Shown: positions 23,301 to 32,695 of the stretch, in pieces
Layout of the letters: each line of letters opens with the position of its first letter
How positions within the stretch are numbered: the stretch's first letter is position 1
Assembly (NCBI GenBank): GCA_025331445.1
Contig: JAIWNE010000092.1
Span: 1-64,000, forward strand
DNA length: 64,000 nt
Source of the DNA: Blakeslea trispora
Lineage: Eukaryota; Mucoromycota; Mucoromycetes; Mucorales; Choanephoraceae
Direction of reading: 5' to 3'
Program-made: the position numbers and the translations under genes
Notes under the pieces: generated by a model
Database searches by the model: none
Told to the model about the DNA's origin: nothing
What the model saw: the letters and a program-made list of their open reading frames with translations, nothing else

Positions 23301-26292
23301 CATCTGTCTCTATGCGGAATGGAAGGTCCAGATTTGGCAAGCGAAGCACTGGTGGTGAAGTCAGCAACGTCTTGAGCTTGAGGAAACTCTCCTCACACTT
23401 GTCATTCCGTACAATCGCCCGTTTTTTAGCACCGGTACCGTGAGTCAACTCGGTAAGAGGGGCGGCAATCGAACTGAAGTTGGGGCAAAAACGACGGTAG
23501 TGTTGAGCAAGACCTATGAATTGCCGTACTTCCTGCACGTTTGTTGGCCTAGGCCAGTTGTGAATGGCTTTGACTTTTGAGTCAGAAGGAAGGATACCAG
23601 CAGCACTGATCTTAAAGCCGAGGAACTCTAGTTCCCGAGCAGCGAACGTACATTTCTTCACATTGAGTATGAGCTTTGCCTTTTGCAGTCTGTTTAATAC
23701 TTCAATGACATGATGCTTATGCTCTTCTGCGGTACGGCTGAAGATCAAGATGTCATCAAGGTACACCAAAGCGAAACGGTCAATACACCCATCTAAGACT
23801 TGATTCATCATAGACTGGAAGGTGGGAGGCGCGTTACTCAAACCGAAAGGTAAGACCAGAAACTCAAATTTACCGTACCGCGTATTAAAGGCAGTCTTAG
23901 GAATATCAGAGTCCTGCACTCGTATCTGGTGATAGCCCGACTTTAAATCAAGAGTCGTAAAGAACGACGCACCTTGTAAGTGATCCAGGCATTCGTCGAT
24001 TCTAGGCAAAGGAGTGGCATTTCGTTTTGTTAGGCTATTGATAGCACGGTAATCAATGCACATTCGCATTGATCCATCCTTTTTCTTGACGAGTAAAACC
24101 GGTGAGCCCCAAGGGGAACTGCTACGACGAATTAAACCCAGAGACAAAAGTTCATTCAGCTGCTTATGAAGCTCATCCAGCTCAGCTGGGCTCATGCGAA
24201 ATGGCATGCGATTCACTGGTTTGGCTTCACCCGTATCGATGACATGTTGAACACCCCTTTCAGGTGGTAACCCAGGAAGAGAATCCAAAAAGACAGATGG
24301 GAATTCGTCAGGTAAATGGGACCAGAATGAGGTGTTGTCCTTTTTAGGTGGAGTAGATGAAGACGAATCGTCCATTAGATACAAGAAGCATGCCTGAGCA
24401 CCCTCTTTTTCCACAGCTTTCTTGGCCTGTTGCTTTGATATCAGATAGTTTAAGGTTGTTGGAGCTACAACGTCATCGCCAGCATGACTCAAGTCATCAA
24501 GTATAGGCATGATAACACCACTAGCATCAGGCTCGAGACAACAATTCACAGACCAAGAGTCATCTAACCAATTAGCCTTAGGTGCATGTGACTTTAACCA
24601 AGAGCGACCTAAAATGATATCGAACTTTGTATCAAAAACAAAGGCAGACATGGGACTTGAATGACCTTGCAGGTTAAGATCGAAAACCACACGTTCTGTA
24701 ATGGGAGAGGTGTTACCTCCTGCAGTCTCAACTTCACGTCCGTGAACATGATGATGCGTACCTGCTATCATTTCGGATATTTTGGGTGAGATGTAGTTCT
24801 CACTGGCACCGTTATCAATGAGGATATGAATATCCAAAGGTGAACCATCGGAAGATGTAACAACACCATGATACAGCGGCAAGTTACAAGATACAACCGT
24901 ATTCAGATGAGAGAGATGAGCAGCGTCTAGAACAAGAGACGAATGGTTTAGGCTTTGATCATGATCGATCGAAACCGAGCCCTTTGAAATACCTGACGCC
25001 GTGATGGGTACAAGTTCCATTGGTAGACGAGTGTTATTATTAGAAGGAACCGACATTTCAACTGTAGAAGAAAGAGAAGAAGACTTAGAGCTCAACTCAT
25101 TTTTACATTGATGAATAGTCTCAGGTATAGCATGAGTGACCTTATTAACTGAAACCTCTGACTTTGAAGTCGAAGATACATAAGATGATGAATCAACTAC
25201 TTTATTATGAATGGTAGACTTGTGGGAGAAACTACGATCATAATCAGGTTCATTAACGGTAGAACTGATGGCATTCAGAGAGGAGGACTTGACACCAGAG
25301 CCAGAAGAACTACCACGATGGCCACCTTGGTTGTGACGGTACTTGTCTTTCATTTTTGATTCATAATTGGCTAAATCCTTAGCTCGAGTGCGACACTCAC
25401 TGATCTTGTGACCTTTACGAGAGCAGTAATGGCAGGTACCAGAGAAAGGAGGACCACGAGCAGCACGATTGTCTTTGTTGCCACTTGAATGAGAGCCTTG
25501 TTGGTGATAATTACGCGAGTGGAGAACATCACAATCCATAGGATCGTTGAATGTTGAAGATGGCTCAACGACCGTACCAGTGTGGACCGATGAGCGGAGA
25601 ACATTAGGAGCATAACCATTGTTTGTAACTTGTGTAGTCGGATGATGAGCAGCCTCAAAGTCTAGAGCCTCACGGAGTACTCGCTCCATCGTACGGTCTT
25701 CAATGCTGATACCTCGTATGCGTTGAATGAGTTCAACATCACGAAGACCACGAAAAAAGATGTCAGACAAGAACCGCTCCATAACTTGTTGAGGAGTCAG
25801 ACCAGAAGTATTTAGCAACATGGATATGTCCATAAACGTGTCAACGTAGGCTTGGATCGAAGACGTCTGGCGAGTGTTATAGAGACGATCACGCACCATG
25901 TCTTCTGCGTTCGCAGGACGAAAGGTGATGATGAGGAGATTTTTGAACGATGGCCAATCAGAAGGGCCGGTACCATTTATTTCTTGACTTGAAAACCAGG
26001 CTTCTGCACGACCAGAAAGAAGAGTACGAGCGAAACGAAAGGTTTGAATATCATCCCATGAGTAGTATTCTTTTAGACGATCAATAGAACGAAGCCAGCT
26101 ATCCAGTTTCCATACATTTCGGCTTCCATCGTAAGCTTCAGGTCGTTGTAATTGGATAGATGGGGGCTTGGCCAAAATATTCTGAGAAGAATCGGCCGTC
26201 TGAGTTTGTAAAACCCTTGTCAATTGAGTTACAAAATCAATTACAGCAGGGTGTACGTTTGAGTCTTGAGCAGATTGATGAGGATTATCCAT
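20332..26292 (-). CDS. Ty3/gypsy Gag-Pol polyprotein, 1986 aa
   Basis: This is a single uninterrupted ORF with all parts of a working element. Gag lies at about residues 50-220, with a CCHC knuckle CHYCSRKGHKISEC near 290. The aspartic protease motif LIDNGAS is near 493, with FDIILGRSWL after it. Reverse transcriptase follows, with CIDYRAINSLT and the catalytic YLDD near 843. RNase H starts at IETDASDFG near 996. Integrase has the HHCC zinc module near 1217-1257 and acidic residues in HLDFVGE, ITDRGTNF and SKVERYNG (about 1284, 1346 and 1379). A GPY/F-type module is near 1517. The last ~390 residues are a long Ser/Asp/Glu-rich tail with no known domain. Gag and Pol share one frame, so no frameshift is needed. 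The stop lies inside the 3' LTR. Confidence 0.95.
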   Translation of the reverse strand: MDNPHQSAQDSNVHPAVIDFVTQLTRVLQTQTADSSQNILAKPPSIQLQRPEAYDGSRNVWKLDSWLRSIDRLKEYYSWDDIQTFRFARTLLSGRAEAWFSSQEINGTGPSDWPSFKNLLIITFRPANAEDMVRDRLYNTRQTSSIQAYVDTFMDISMLLNTSGLTPQQVMERFLSDIFFRGLRDVELIQRIRGISIEDRTMERVLREALDFEAAHHPTTQVTNNGYAPNVLRSSVHTGTVVEPSSTFNDPMDCDVLHSRNYHQQGSHSSGNKDNRAARGPPFSGTCHYCSRKGHKISECRTRAKDLANYESKMKDKYRHNQGGHRGSSSGSGVKSSSLNAISSTVNEPDYDRSFSHKSTIHNKVVDSSSYVSSTSKSEVSVNKVTHAIPETIHQCKNELSSKSSSLSSTVEMSVPSNNNTRLPMELVPITASGISKGSVSIDHDQSLNHSSLVLDAAHLSHLNTVVSCNLPLYHGVVTSSDGSPLDIHILIDNGASENYISPKISEMIAGTHHHVHGREVETAGGNTSPITERVVFDLNLQGHSSPMSAFVFDTKFDIILGRSWLKSHAPKANWLDDSWSVNCCLEPDASGVIMPILDDLSHAGDDVVAPTTLNYLISKQQAKKAVEKEGAQACFLYLMDDSSSSTPPKKDNTSFWSHLPDEFPSVFLDSLPGLPPERGVQHVIDTGEAKPVNRMPFRMSPAELDELHKQLNELLSLGLIRRSSSPWGSPVLLVKKKDGSMRMCIDYRAINSLTKRNATPLPRIDECLDHLQGASFFTTLDLKSGYHQIRVQDSDIPKTAFNTRYGKFEFLVLPFGLSNAPPTFQSMMNQVLDGCIDRFALVYLDDILIFSRTAEEHKHHVIEVLNRLQKAKLILNVKKCTFAARELEFLGFKISAAGILPSDSKVKAIHNWPRPTNVQEVRQFIGLAQHYRRFCPNFSSIAAPLTELTHGTGAKKRAIVRNDKCEESFLKLKTLLTSPPVLRLPNLDLPFRIETDASDFGVGAVLLQPDPQTNTWAPIAYESRKLSLAEQKFPAQERELIAIIHALRTWRCLVDGCKAGYTVLCDHKPLLYFQSQAKPTSRLVRWIAEYELYSPNVQYKPGKENAVADALSRSAELADHPLVDSLEPDFLYVTWDHVSPELKADWPLLYLKEENISKLKSKQLKDHLQAQRAHFSVRNNRVYRKVTLRRGEKTNQTTEVKEVQFVPFEDRVDWVEKYHVGFGHAGFKTMVHLMESRYWWPSMKRDIQDWLKTCPNCQVNSKRTKAHQDAMHPLPVPKAFERWHLDFVGELPTTKNGNKWLLTAVDSLTNWPIARAVPVASQEAVADFLYKEIVMKFGCPSEIITDRGTNFTSGLVEAYLQRVGTNHKLTSAFHPRTNSKVERYNGIIKQMLRKYANGAIHRWDDFVHAALWATRIRTHSTTGYSPFFLVYGREPRLPGDEVKPYLDRSTKADPRTIADITSRELEGLGQHRAAAEFRLKAIADKDKERWDAHIKKLSFEPGDMVMLSHEGRYGLEPRFKGPYMVVASYPEYGTYRLETVAGEPLDSLVHVDRLKPAEGDKPETPWYDPTTSRRLVKAASKEISLQQDYVDPIAPVMTMPRQASLSEPPADIPPPLVGPETICVPVPTSSSPSPVGLVKPNHQPITSCQDDDMLSFTGSNNDALSLPDEDMVSVSDSNMRNTVEEAKYEDSNNQEKENDDQEKKNNQGREEKQVEKDDDEESGDSESFHDAISVVSSTEGHSVAADKVNIIPATSPPSQLEIHHLPSTSIVEILSDSSSDNGEANKSTATSPMLTSASSVNNEQVALDLSDERIDISDFIRDTDIQDASSTSDMDQDNQIADTDSNDVPPTTSSQPVINITGSNNQVLLVQGQNQVITLLPPTTHISPPTSSPNVAVDTIEIPSSTSTSSSEIPVEVTDITPSPTRPSAQDLSLTHSSPLLITMPSAPSVSDIDPPPPQSTASCPPESSVVVQRRTRNQGGIMSW
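20343..20354 (-). other. Polypurine tract of the gypsy element
   Basis: In element sense AAGGGGGGATAA sits directly before the 3' LTR. It would prime plus-strand DNA synthesis. Six Gs are present here and seven in the second copy (56474-56480). The extra G changes the reading frame across the pol/LTR border. Confidence 0.8.
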
Positions 26293-26510
26293 GTCGATTT
26301 AAGATTGAGAGGACAATAACAGAGAACAGATATAGTGCAGATAGAGAGCGAGAAAAAAAAATCAGTGATGACAGTGATCGATGATTTTTGTACACGAAAG
26401 TAGACAACAGAAGAAACAGCCGTGGAAGAGTGTAGCAGATACAAGTAAATGGGTGACAAGTAAAGTGAGAGAAAATAGACAACAATCAGCAGGAAGAGAG
26501 AAAAAAAAAT

Positions 26511-26525
26511 GCAGAGATGCTACCA
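26511..26525 (-). other. Primer-binding site of the gypsy element
   Basis: TGGTAGCATCTCTGC begins 2 nt after the 5' LTR in element sense. The initial TGGTAGC matches the 3' end of several fungal tRNAs, initiator Met among them. I cannot identify the exact primer tRNA from this window. Confidence 0.65.
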
Positions 26526-26527
26526 GT

Positions 26528-26881
26528 TGTCAGCGTCAGATATATAAGTGAGCTTATATTGACCTGTGATGTAAAGATATTAAAAGATGTACTTTATTGA
26601 TGATAATATTTATAAACTAATTTACCTGTGATGTAAAGATATTAAAAGATAAAGAGTTATTAATATCTTCTCATCACAGTCTATTTATACTATGGCTATG
26701 GTTATGGCTGTCCGGTCCGGAACGTCTCTGGCGCTTGGCTGGGTTACAATTACTAGGCTTGGGCTTGAACTTACGCTTTTTGTTTACGTTCCAGTTGCGT
26801 AGGAATACAGGAATCTCTTCAGTGTTGGCAAAGTCCAAATTTACTTCGTTACTACGGTAACCGCTATTTGTTACCATGACA
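26528..26881 (-). repeat. 5' LTR of the gypsy element
   Basis: Matches the 3' LTR base for base as far as I can read. TATAAATAG (plus-strand complement at 26681-26689) marks the promoter, and an AATAAAG downstream is a likely polyadenylation signal. The outer end is followed by the target duplication AAAAA and, 7 bp later, by the tRNA-Cys. Confidence 0.95.
26681..26689 (-). promoter_or_regulatory. LTR TATA box
   Basis: TATAAATAG in element sense, about two thirds into the 5' LTR, just ahead of the likely transcription start. Confidence 0.6.
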
Positions 26882-26893
26882 AAAAAGAAAAGT

Positions 26894-26965
26894 GAGGGAT
26901 TAGCTCAGCGGTAGAGCGGAAGATTGCAAATATTTAGGTCCCGTGTTCAATCCACGGATCTCTCT
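26894..26965 (+). tRNA. tRNA-Cys (GCA)
   Basis: A 72-nt cloverleaf: acceptor GAGGGAT pairs with ATCTCTC (one G-T), D arm TAGCTCAGCGGTAGAGC, anticodon loop TTGCAAA giving GCA, and T arm CCGTG-TTCAATC-CACGG. A and B boxes are intact. The anticodon stem GAAGA/TATTT has one G-A mismatch and one G-T pair, slightly weak for a working gene. There is no intron. A T-run follows at once as terminator. This is the only host gene I can support in the window. The gypsy element ends 12 bp upstream (7 bp counting its target duplication). Confidence 0.85.
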
Positions 26966-26969
26966 TTTT
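26965..26969 (+). terminator. Pol III terminator of tRNA-Cys
   Basis: TTTTT directly after the acceptor stem. Confidence 0.7.
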
Positions 26970-29907
26970 CGCTGCTTGAAAAAGCTGAGATTTATGAATT
27001 TAGTTAAGCAAATATCTTTTATAATAAAAATTATTATTTTTCATTTGGGTTCCAAAACAAAATGAATGAAGTTCCCCGCGCTAACATTTTGGCCCTTCAG
27101 TGACGTAGCTACATATCAGCCAATGAAAATAGCGCAAATTTGAAGCCCGAAAAAGAATGTTAGCGCGTGTTATTAAACTTTTTTTTCGCTTCAAAAAAAA
27201 ACTTTTCCTTCTACTTTTTTTATAAAATGAACTCTCAACTCACCGCTGCTAACTCTCAAGTTAGACAAGCTGACGAATCTTTTGATTGAGATAGCTACGA
27301 TGGCGAAGACTACTTGTCTTCTAGTGAGGAAGTCATTGTTGAGCAAAACAAACCCAACTTTGACGAGTCTTCTCGCGACATGAATGAGGAATTGCGCAAG
27401 GCATTTTTTGTAGGTGCCAAGTTTAAGAGCATGGAAGAGCTCAGGGAAAAAGCTCAGGAGATTGGCAAGCAGTTTAACTGCCCCATCACTACTGGCAAAA
27501 GCGCCAAAGATCGCTTCATCACTCTGCAGTGTAGACATGGTGGCGTTTACAGAAAAGCCATGAAGCTTGAAGTCGAAGAAGAAAAAGACGAGGCCGAAAA
27601 AGATGCCAACAGTAAGATGTTATCAAAAAAGTATAGCGAAATTAGCAGAGGAACTGAAATTTGAACGGGAAACACTCTATTAGCCAACCAAAAGAGCATC
27701 AGGACTCACAAGACTGGCAGGAAGGAATGTCCTTTGCGTATCTACGCCAGTAAGGTACGTGATGTTGAAAATCCTTGGGAGGTTCGACAAGTCACTATCG
27801 AGCATAACCATGCTCTGAACAATGACTTGTCGACCTATGCTGTTTATAGAAAGCTCGCTCCCGAAGACTTTGAGTTTGCCTGCAGCATGATGAGAAAAGG
27901 AGAGACACCTAGTGTTGTCTTGAAGGTAAGCCAAATAGTCATTTATGTCTATCTTTTTAGTGCGATCCGCTATCGTTTCAATGATACCATTTTTGATGAT
28001 GTGTTTGAGATACGAATAATTGGTTGGTATAATTTCTAATGCATCCAAAATAAAGAGCAAAGATAAACTATCGTTGTTAAAAGTCAACGACTATAGCATC
28101 GTATTTCTACATTAATTTGTCTTGTTTGAGTTATATAAGACCAATGCTTTCCTCTAAATTGTTAAGACAAATACACAGTCTAGTTAAATACTAAAATTAA
28201 TGTATTTGTAACCTTCATAGATGCTAGTTGAGAGGAACTGTGATAATGGCATCATTAGCGACTTGCATAACATTCAGCAACGCTTCTGTCGTGACATGTT
28301 CGCTGACATGCCAGATTTTGTCTCCAACTTGGAGCATACTGGCCACCAAGTCCGTGTCAAGACAGACAGCGAAAACAAAGTAGTCGCAGTCTTCTTCATG
28401 CACAGACATGGCAAAGAAGAATTACGTCGCTTGTACGAAAGTGTAGTAGTTGATGCTACCTACAAAACCAACAGCCATCGCATGGTATTGTTGAACTTTG
28501 TAGTAGCTGGTACAGTTGCTTCTGAGACCAGAACAAAACAGCTTGCAACCATTCATGTTGCTGGCTGTTGGATGAGAAACGAGACTGCTGAGTCGTATGA
28601 GTGGGCAATGCGCCAATTGAGGTCAATCACTTGGCCTCTTGAAACAAGTTCTCATCGCTTGCCAAACAACTTTGTCACTGACAAAGATCAAGCTTTGATG
28701 AGCGCCATCAAGACTGTGTTTCATGAGTCGAGACACATTCTTTGTTATGTACATATTGTACATAATTCTATGAAGAGGTTGATTAAGAACATGAGCAAAG
28801 AAGCAAAGCATGGTATGTTGATGTGACGATTAAACGAAATCACCACTGTTACTGATAGAGCTTCAAAACTTGTTTCACACAGACAATGGAGCTCGCTACC
28901 AGTTGGAAAAGCAATTTCGGTCAATTATCCATGAAATTGCTTATAAGACCAACAACATGCAAGAGCTGAAAAGCCTGAAGTTGGAGTACGATGCCTTTGT
29001 ATCTCAAGATGGTCTTTGCAAAGACAAAGGCAAAGATATGATTGAATATCTGACCAGGTAAAACAAACGCAGAACAGAATGTTATGTTGCTATTACAGGT
29101 TTGACTTTTTTTTGTATTACGAACAGTATGATGGCTTTTCGCAAGCATTGGGTCGGTTGTTATGTGAACAATTATGTTCATATGGGCAACCGTACCTCCA
29201 GCCGTGTCGAAAGCACCCACAGTGGCATAAAACGACACAACAAAACGTCGTCCGGATCATTGGATTTAGTCACCAAGAAGATCCGCAATTGGGTTGAAAG
29301 TCGTGTAATTTTTATGTGACTACCAGTGCTAATTGTGAGTGAGCATTAAATCTATGAATGTAGGAAGCGTATCGCAACCGACAAACAATTCGTGAGTCGC
29401 TTTTTGAGACTGTGTTGAAAGATGATGTCAGCCAAGAAGTAAAGGACAAGATGCAGAGCTTGAGAGGACGGATAACCAGCTACGCCTTCGACCGTATCCG
29501 CTTTGAAGTAATCGATTCGTTGGCTAGCAAAACGGATCCTGATCATGTCTCGCATGTTGATCCTGTGACCGGTAGATGCTTGTGCGTCATGCGTAGGGCT
29601 TTTCGTCTGCCATGCAGACATAAATTGGAAGCATACGAGGGACCAATTCCTTTGTCAGCAGTCAACCAACGCTGGCATATTATTTATAATTACGGTCGAG
29701 GTAAAATTCCATACAAGTATTAGACAGCATCTCATTTCTAACATTTCATAGTCGCAACAATTGCTGATCGTGTTGCTGAAAGCGACAGCCAACAACTACC
29801 CGAGCAACAGCATCCGGAAGTTAGATATGTTCAAGCACAACTTCAGTTGCTTGACAATCTAACCAGGGAGTTGCAAACCAAGCAAGAAACGGCCTGTCTT
29901 GGAGATA

Positions 29908-31547
29908 CACTGACGTCCAAAAGTGTTCAAATGTTTTCACTTTTTACGGTTTTTCGGAGTTTTCGGGGGTTAAGACTCAATTTCATGAGATGACATCAGC
30001 CAATAAAATGTAGAGAAAACTCTTTCCTTTCTAACGCAATTTGAATCACCGTATTTGGTTTTGTGTAACAGAAGTTACAGTGCTTCAAAGTCAGACAAAA
30101 CATTGAACACTTTTGGACAGGTATAAAAAAATGAAAAGGATCTTTATTAACTCCACTTTAGTACTTTGTCCAATAGCCTTTTGCCTTTATACACTGTTCT
30201 ATACGATTGGGCATGCTATTTATGACATTTTGACAGTCTTGGATGGTAATTTTCTTATACCAAACCTCTTGCACCCTCTCATAAGGCTCATTCATGCCAC
30301 TTGGAGGAGTTGGATACTCATTAAGACGGCGCTTCAACAGGGACCACATATTTTCAATTGGATTTAGGTCCGGTGATTGAGGAGGCCACTCCATGACTTA
30401 ATAATCCTGGTTTTCGAGTATTTTATCACGCTTTTGGCTTTATGCTTAGGATCGTTATCCTGCTGGAACCAGACCTGAGAACGGTTTAAGCCCAGTTCTT
30501 CGCACATGAACTCGATGGATTGTTCCAGTTCGTCTTCCAAAATGGACTGATAAAGGGTCTTGTCCATGTTTCCATGGATCTTGCACATCCAGCCTACTCC
30601 TGCTGCAGTGACAGCACTCCAAAGCATGATACTACCACCTCCGTGCTTTACTGTCAGCTTAACATGCTAGGTTGAATGGCCTAGTTGTCGCAAATCCAGG
30701 CCCATGTGCGACCGTCGGAGTTAAACCGGTTGGTTTTTGTTTCATCTGTAAATATAACACGTGCCCAGTCAGCTTCAGTCCAACCGCGATGAGCACGACA
30801 CCATGCAAGACGCTTCTTCGCATTGACTTTCGTGATTAATGGTCGGCTTTCCTTTTCTATAGCAGCAAGACCAAGCGAATTCAAAGCCCGACCAACAGTT
30901 TGGCGACTCACACTGACACTGTGATACGTTTGAGTGCTCTACAGATGTCTACAACGGATTTTTCTCCACCCCTGGTCATTTGATGAACACAATAGTGCTT
31001 GTCAGTAGGTGTCAGCTTTTTGGGACGACCTGCTTTTTGAATTTTTTTGCCCGGATTAACTGTTTTTGAAATTGTATGAATTGTACCCAGACTCAATTTA
31101 CACTCCGAAGCCATTTGATGGAATGATTTCCCGTTTTGGAGCAAGGTAATGACGTCGTTGCGTTGGTTACTGAAATAGAGCGCATCTTGATGTGGTTGAC
31201 CAAAAAATGATAAAATAAACTTACTTTGATATGAAAATGTGTTATGAGATGTGGAATACTGAAAAGCGCAAAAAAAAACGGGATATTTATAAGTCAAACT
31301 GCGGTTGTGGCCAAATCGTGGTTTTTTTAATACCTGTCCAAAAGTGTTCAAATGTTTGTCTGACTTTGAAGCACTGTAACTTCTGTTACACAAAACCAAA
31401 TACGGTGATTCAAATTGCGTTAGAAAGGAAAGAGTTTTCTCTACATTTTATTGGCTGACGTCATCTCATGAAATTGAGTCTTAACCCCCGAAAACTCCGA
31501 AAAACCGTAAAAAGTGAAAACATTTGAACACTTTTGGACGTCAGTGT
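29908..31547 (-). mobile_element. Tc1/mariner element nested in the MULE
   Basis: Flanked by TA on both sides (29906-29907 and 31548-31549). Inverted repeats are long, about 220 bp each, and start CACTGACGTCCAAAAGTG. Each repeat also ends, on its inner side, with the inverse of its outer motif (GAACACTTTTGGACAGG). The transposase on the minus strand is broken. The element interrupts the linker exon of the MULE gene and so is younger than it. Confidence 0.9.
30158..31212 (-). pseudogene. Tc1 transposase (DDE), frameshifted
   Basis: Reading leftward from about 31212, the paired helix-turn-helix comes first (KSFHQMASECKLSLGTI, then the GRPKK hinge). The catalytic blocks follow: IFTDETKTNRF near 30760, WFQQDNDPKHKA near 30465, and PQSPDLNPIENMW near 30375. 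All three acidic residues are present. They lie in three different frames, with breaks near 30910, 30650 and 30400, so no full-length protein is possible. The C terminus ends at 30158. The order and spacing fit a Tc1-like enzyme of about 340 aa. Confidence 0.9.
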
Positions 31548-32695
31548 AAGTTGAAGGCGCTCGTAGAAGAATTTGCTGACAATCGTCAGATCGAGAGTAT
31601 TCTTCCTCCTCCTGTACTCTGTACAACCAAGGGGAGATCAAAGAATACAACAAGAGAAAAAATCGCTCTTGAGAGAGAATTGGACAAGATTGTCCATGAA
31701 AAGAAGGTTGAGGCAAAGATTAAAGCAGCAGAAAAGACAAAAGAAGTCAAGCCGCCAAAAGGTAACTAACTGCGATCTATGAAACAAACTTGGTACTGAA
31801 TCTTTCATCTTAGCTAAACTTGGTGTTCCTTTGCCCAAGGGGCTCTCAAAGAGCCAAGTAACTGGGTATTTTAACCCTAAGCCTGACGGCAACTGTGGCT
31901 ACAGAGCTCTCTCTTATGCCATAAACAATGATGAAGACCAGTTTGCGAAGATCAAAAGCGAGATGCTTTCATTCCTAAGACAAAAAGAATCATTCTACAA
32001 GTCTGTGTTTGGAAGCTTTCCAGATCCTAGCCATATCCTTTCTGGTACCTTCGAAAGCATTAAAGAAAAATTGGCGAGTGAAGCTAATTTCATTTCAATG
32101 GATCATTGGTTTCAGTTTCCTGAAATGGTTCAAATTGCTGCTGATACATTCAGTAGAGCCATTGCATGTTACACGCCGGATAATCAAAGCACTACATTCG
32201 TTCCTTACTTCTCCTCTCCTTCAACCACCCTTCCGATCCTTTTACAGCTGCACAATAGCCATTATTATATAATTGAAATTAAGCCAAAATCAAGACCAAG
32301 ATGGCCACGTACTTTTGTCGGCCATTCTTTCAACTGTAAAAGATTCTCCTTGATAGACTATACCCTTATGTATGAATAAAAATTTATGATTTCTATGCCT
32401 CAATTTACATATGAAGAATTATTTGCATGAACCTTTTTTTTTGATTTTCAATGATTATTTGCATGAATTCTACTGCCGCGCTAACATTCTTTTTCGGGCT
32501 TCAAATTTGCGCTATTTTCATTGGCTGATTTGTAGCTACGTCACTAAAGGGCCAAAATGTTAGCGTGGAATGTTAGCGCGGGGAACTTTATTCAACAAAA
32601 TTTGGGTGCCCACTATTAAGGGTTCCCGACGGAGTTAATAACTACAGTTATTTAACAAAATTTCGTTTGATAACAATTGTTATGTACCATTCGGG

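Larger units (their letters stand above)
19989..26881 (-). mobile_element. Complete Ty3/gypsy LTR retrotransposon
   Basis: The element is 6893 bp and runs on the minus strand: 5' LTR 26528-26881, primer-binding site, one gag-pol ORF (26292-20332), polypurine tract, 3' LTR 19989-20342. Both LTRs are 354 bp, start TGTCATGG and end GCTGACA in element sense. I found no difference between them when reading them side by side. The 5-bp target duplication is AAAAA (19984-19988 and 26882-26886). Domain order PR-RT-RNaseH-IN marks Ty3/gypsy rather than copia. Matching LTRs and an unbroken ORF point to very recent insertion. The downstream end of the insertion site is 8 bp from a tRNA-Cys gene, which recalls yeast Ty3 targeting of Pol III start sites. 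Confidence 0.95.
27227..32379 (+). pseudogene. MULE transposase fused to an OTU-type cysteine protease (broken)
   Basis: The ATG at 27227 is followed by an in-frame TGA near 27287. Next comes a FAR1-like DNA-binding segment (CRHGGVYRK; ECPLRIYA; EHNHAL), with a frameshift near 27660. After a ~290-nt intron, the DDE core shows VVVDATYKTN and FVTDKDQALM, then RVESTHSGIK as the likely third acidic site near 29205. A SWIM zinc finger, CLCVMRRAFRLPCRHKL, lies near 29580. A coiled-coil linker is split by the Tc1 element. The last exon (about 31815-32379) is an OTU protease with PDGNCGYRALS near 31885 and LHNSHYYII near 32250, so Cys and His are both present. Introns with GT...AG ends join the parts in order, which suggests one protein. 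The OTU part could remove ubiquitin from the transposase or host factors; that role is inferred. Confidence 0.8.
27064..32593 (+). mobile_element. Mutator-like element (MULE) with OTU domain
   Basis: Terminal inverted repeats are about 104 bp on the left (27064-27167) and 117 bp on the right (32477-32593). The right one has a 13-bp internal duplication around CCACGCTAACATT. The outer sequence is GAATGAAGTTCCCCGCGC, with GAATAAAG on the right. The 8-bp target duplication AACAAAAT lies at 27056-27063 and 32594-32601, in line with the 8-9 bp of MULEs. One long gene fills the interior (27227-32379). A Tc1 element of 1640 bp is nested at 29908-31547, so the native length is about 3.9 kb. Confidence 0.9.
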
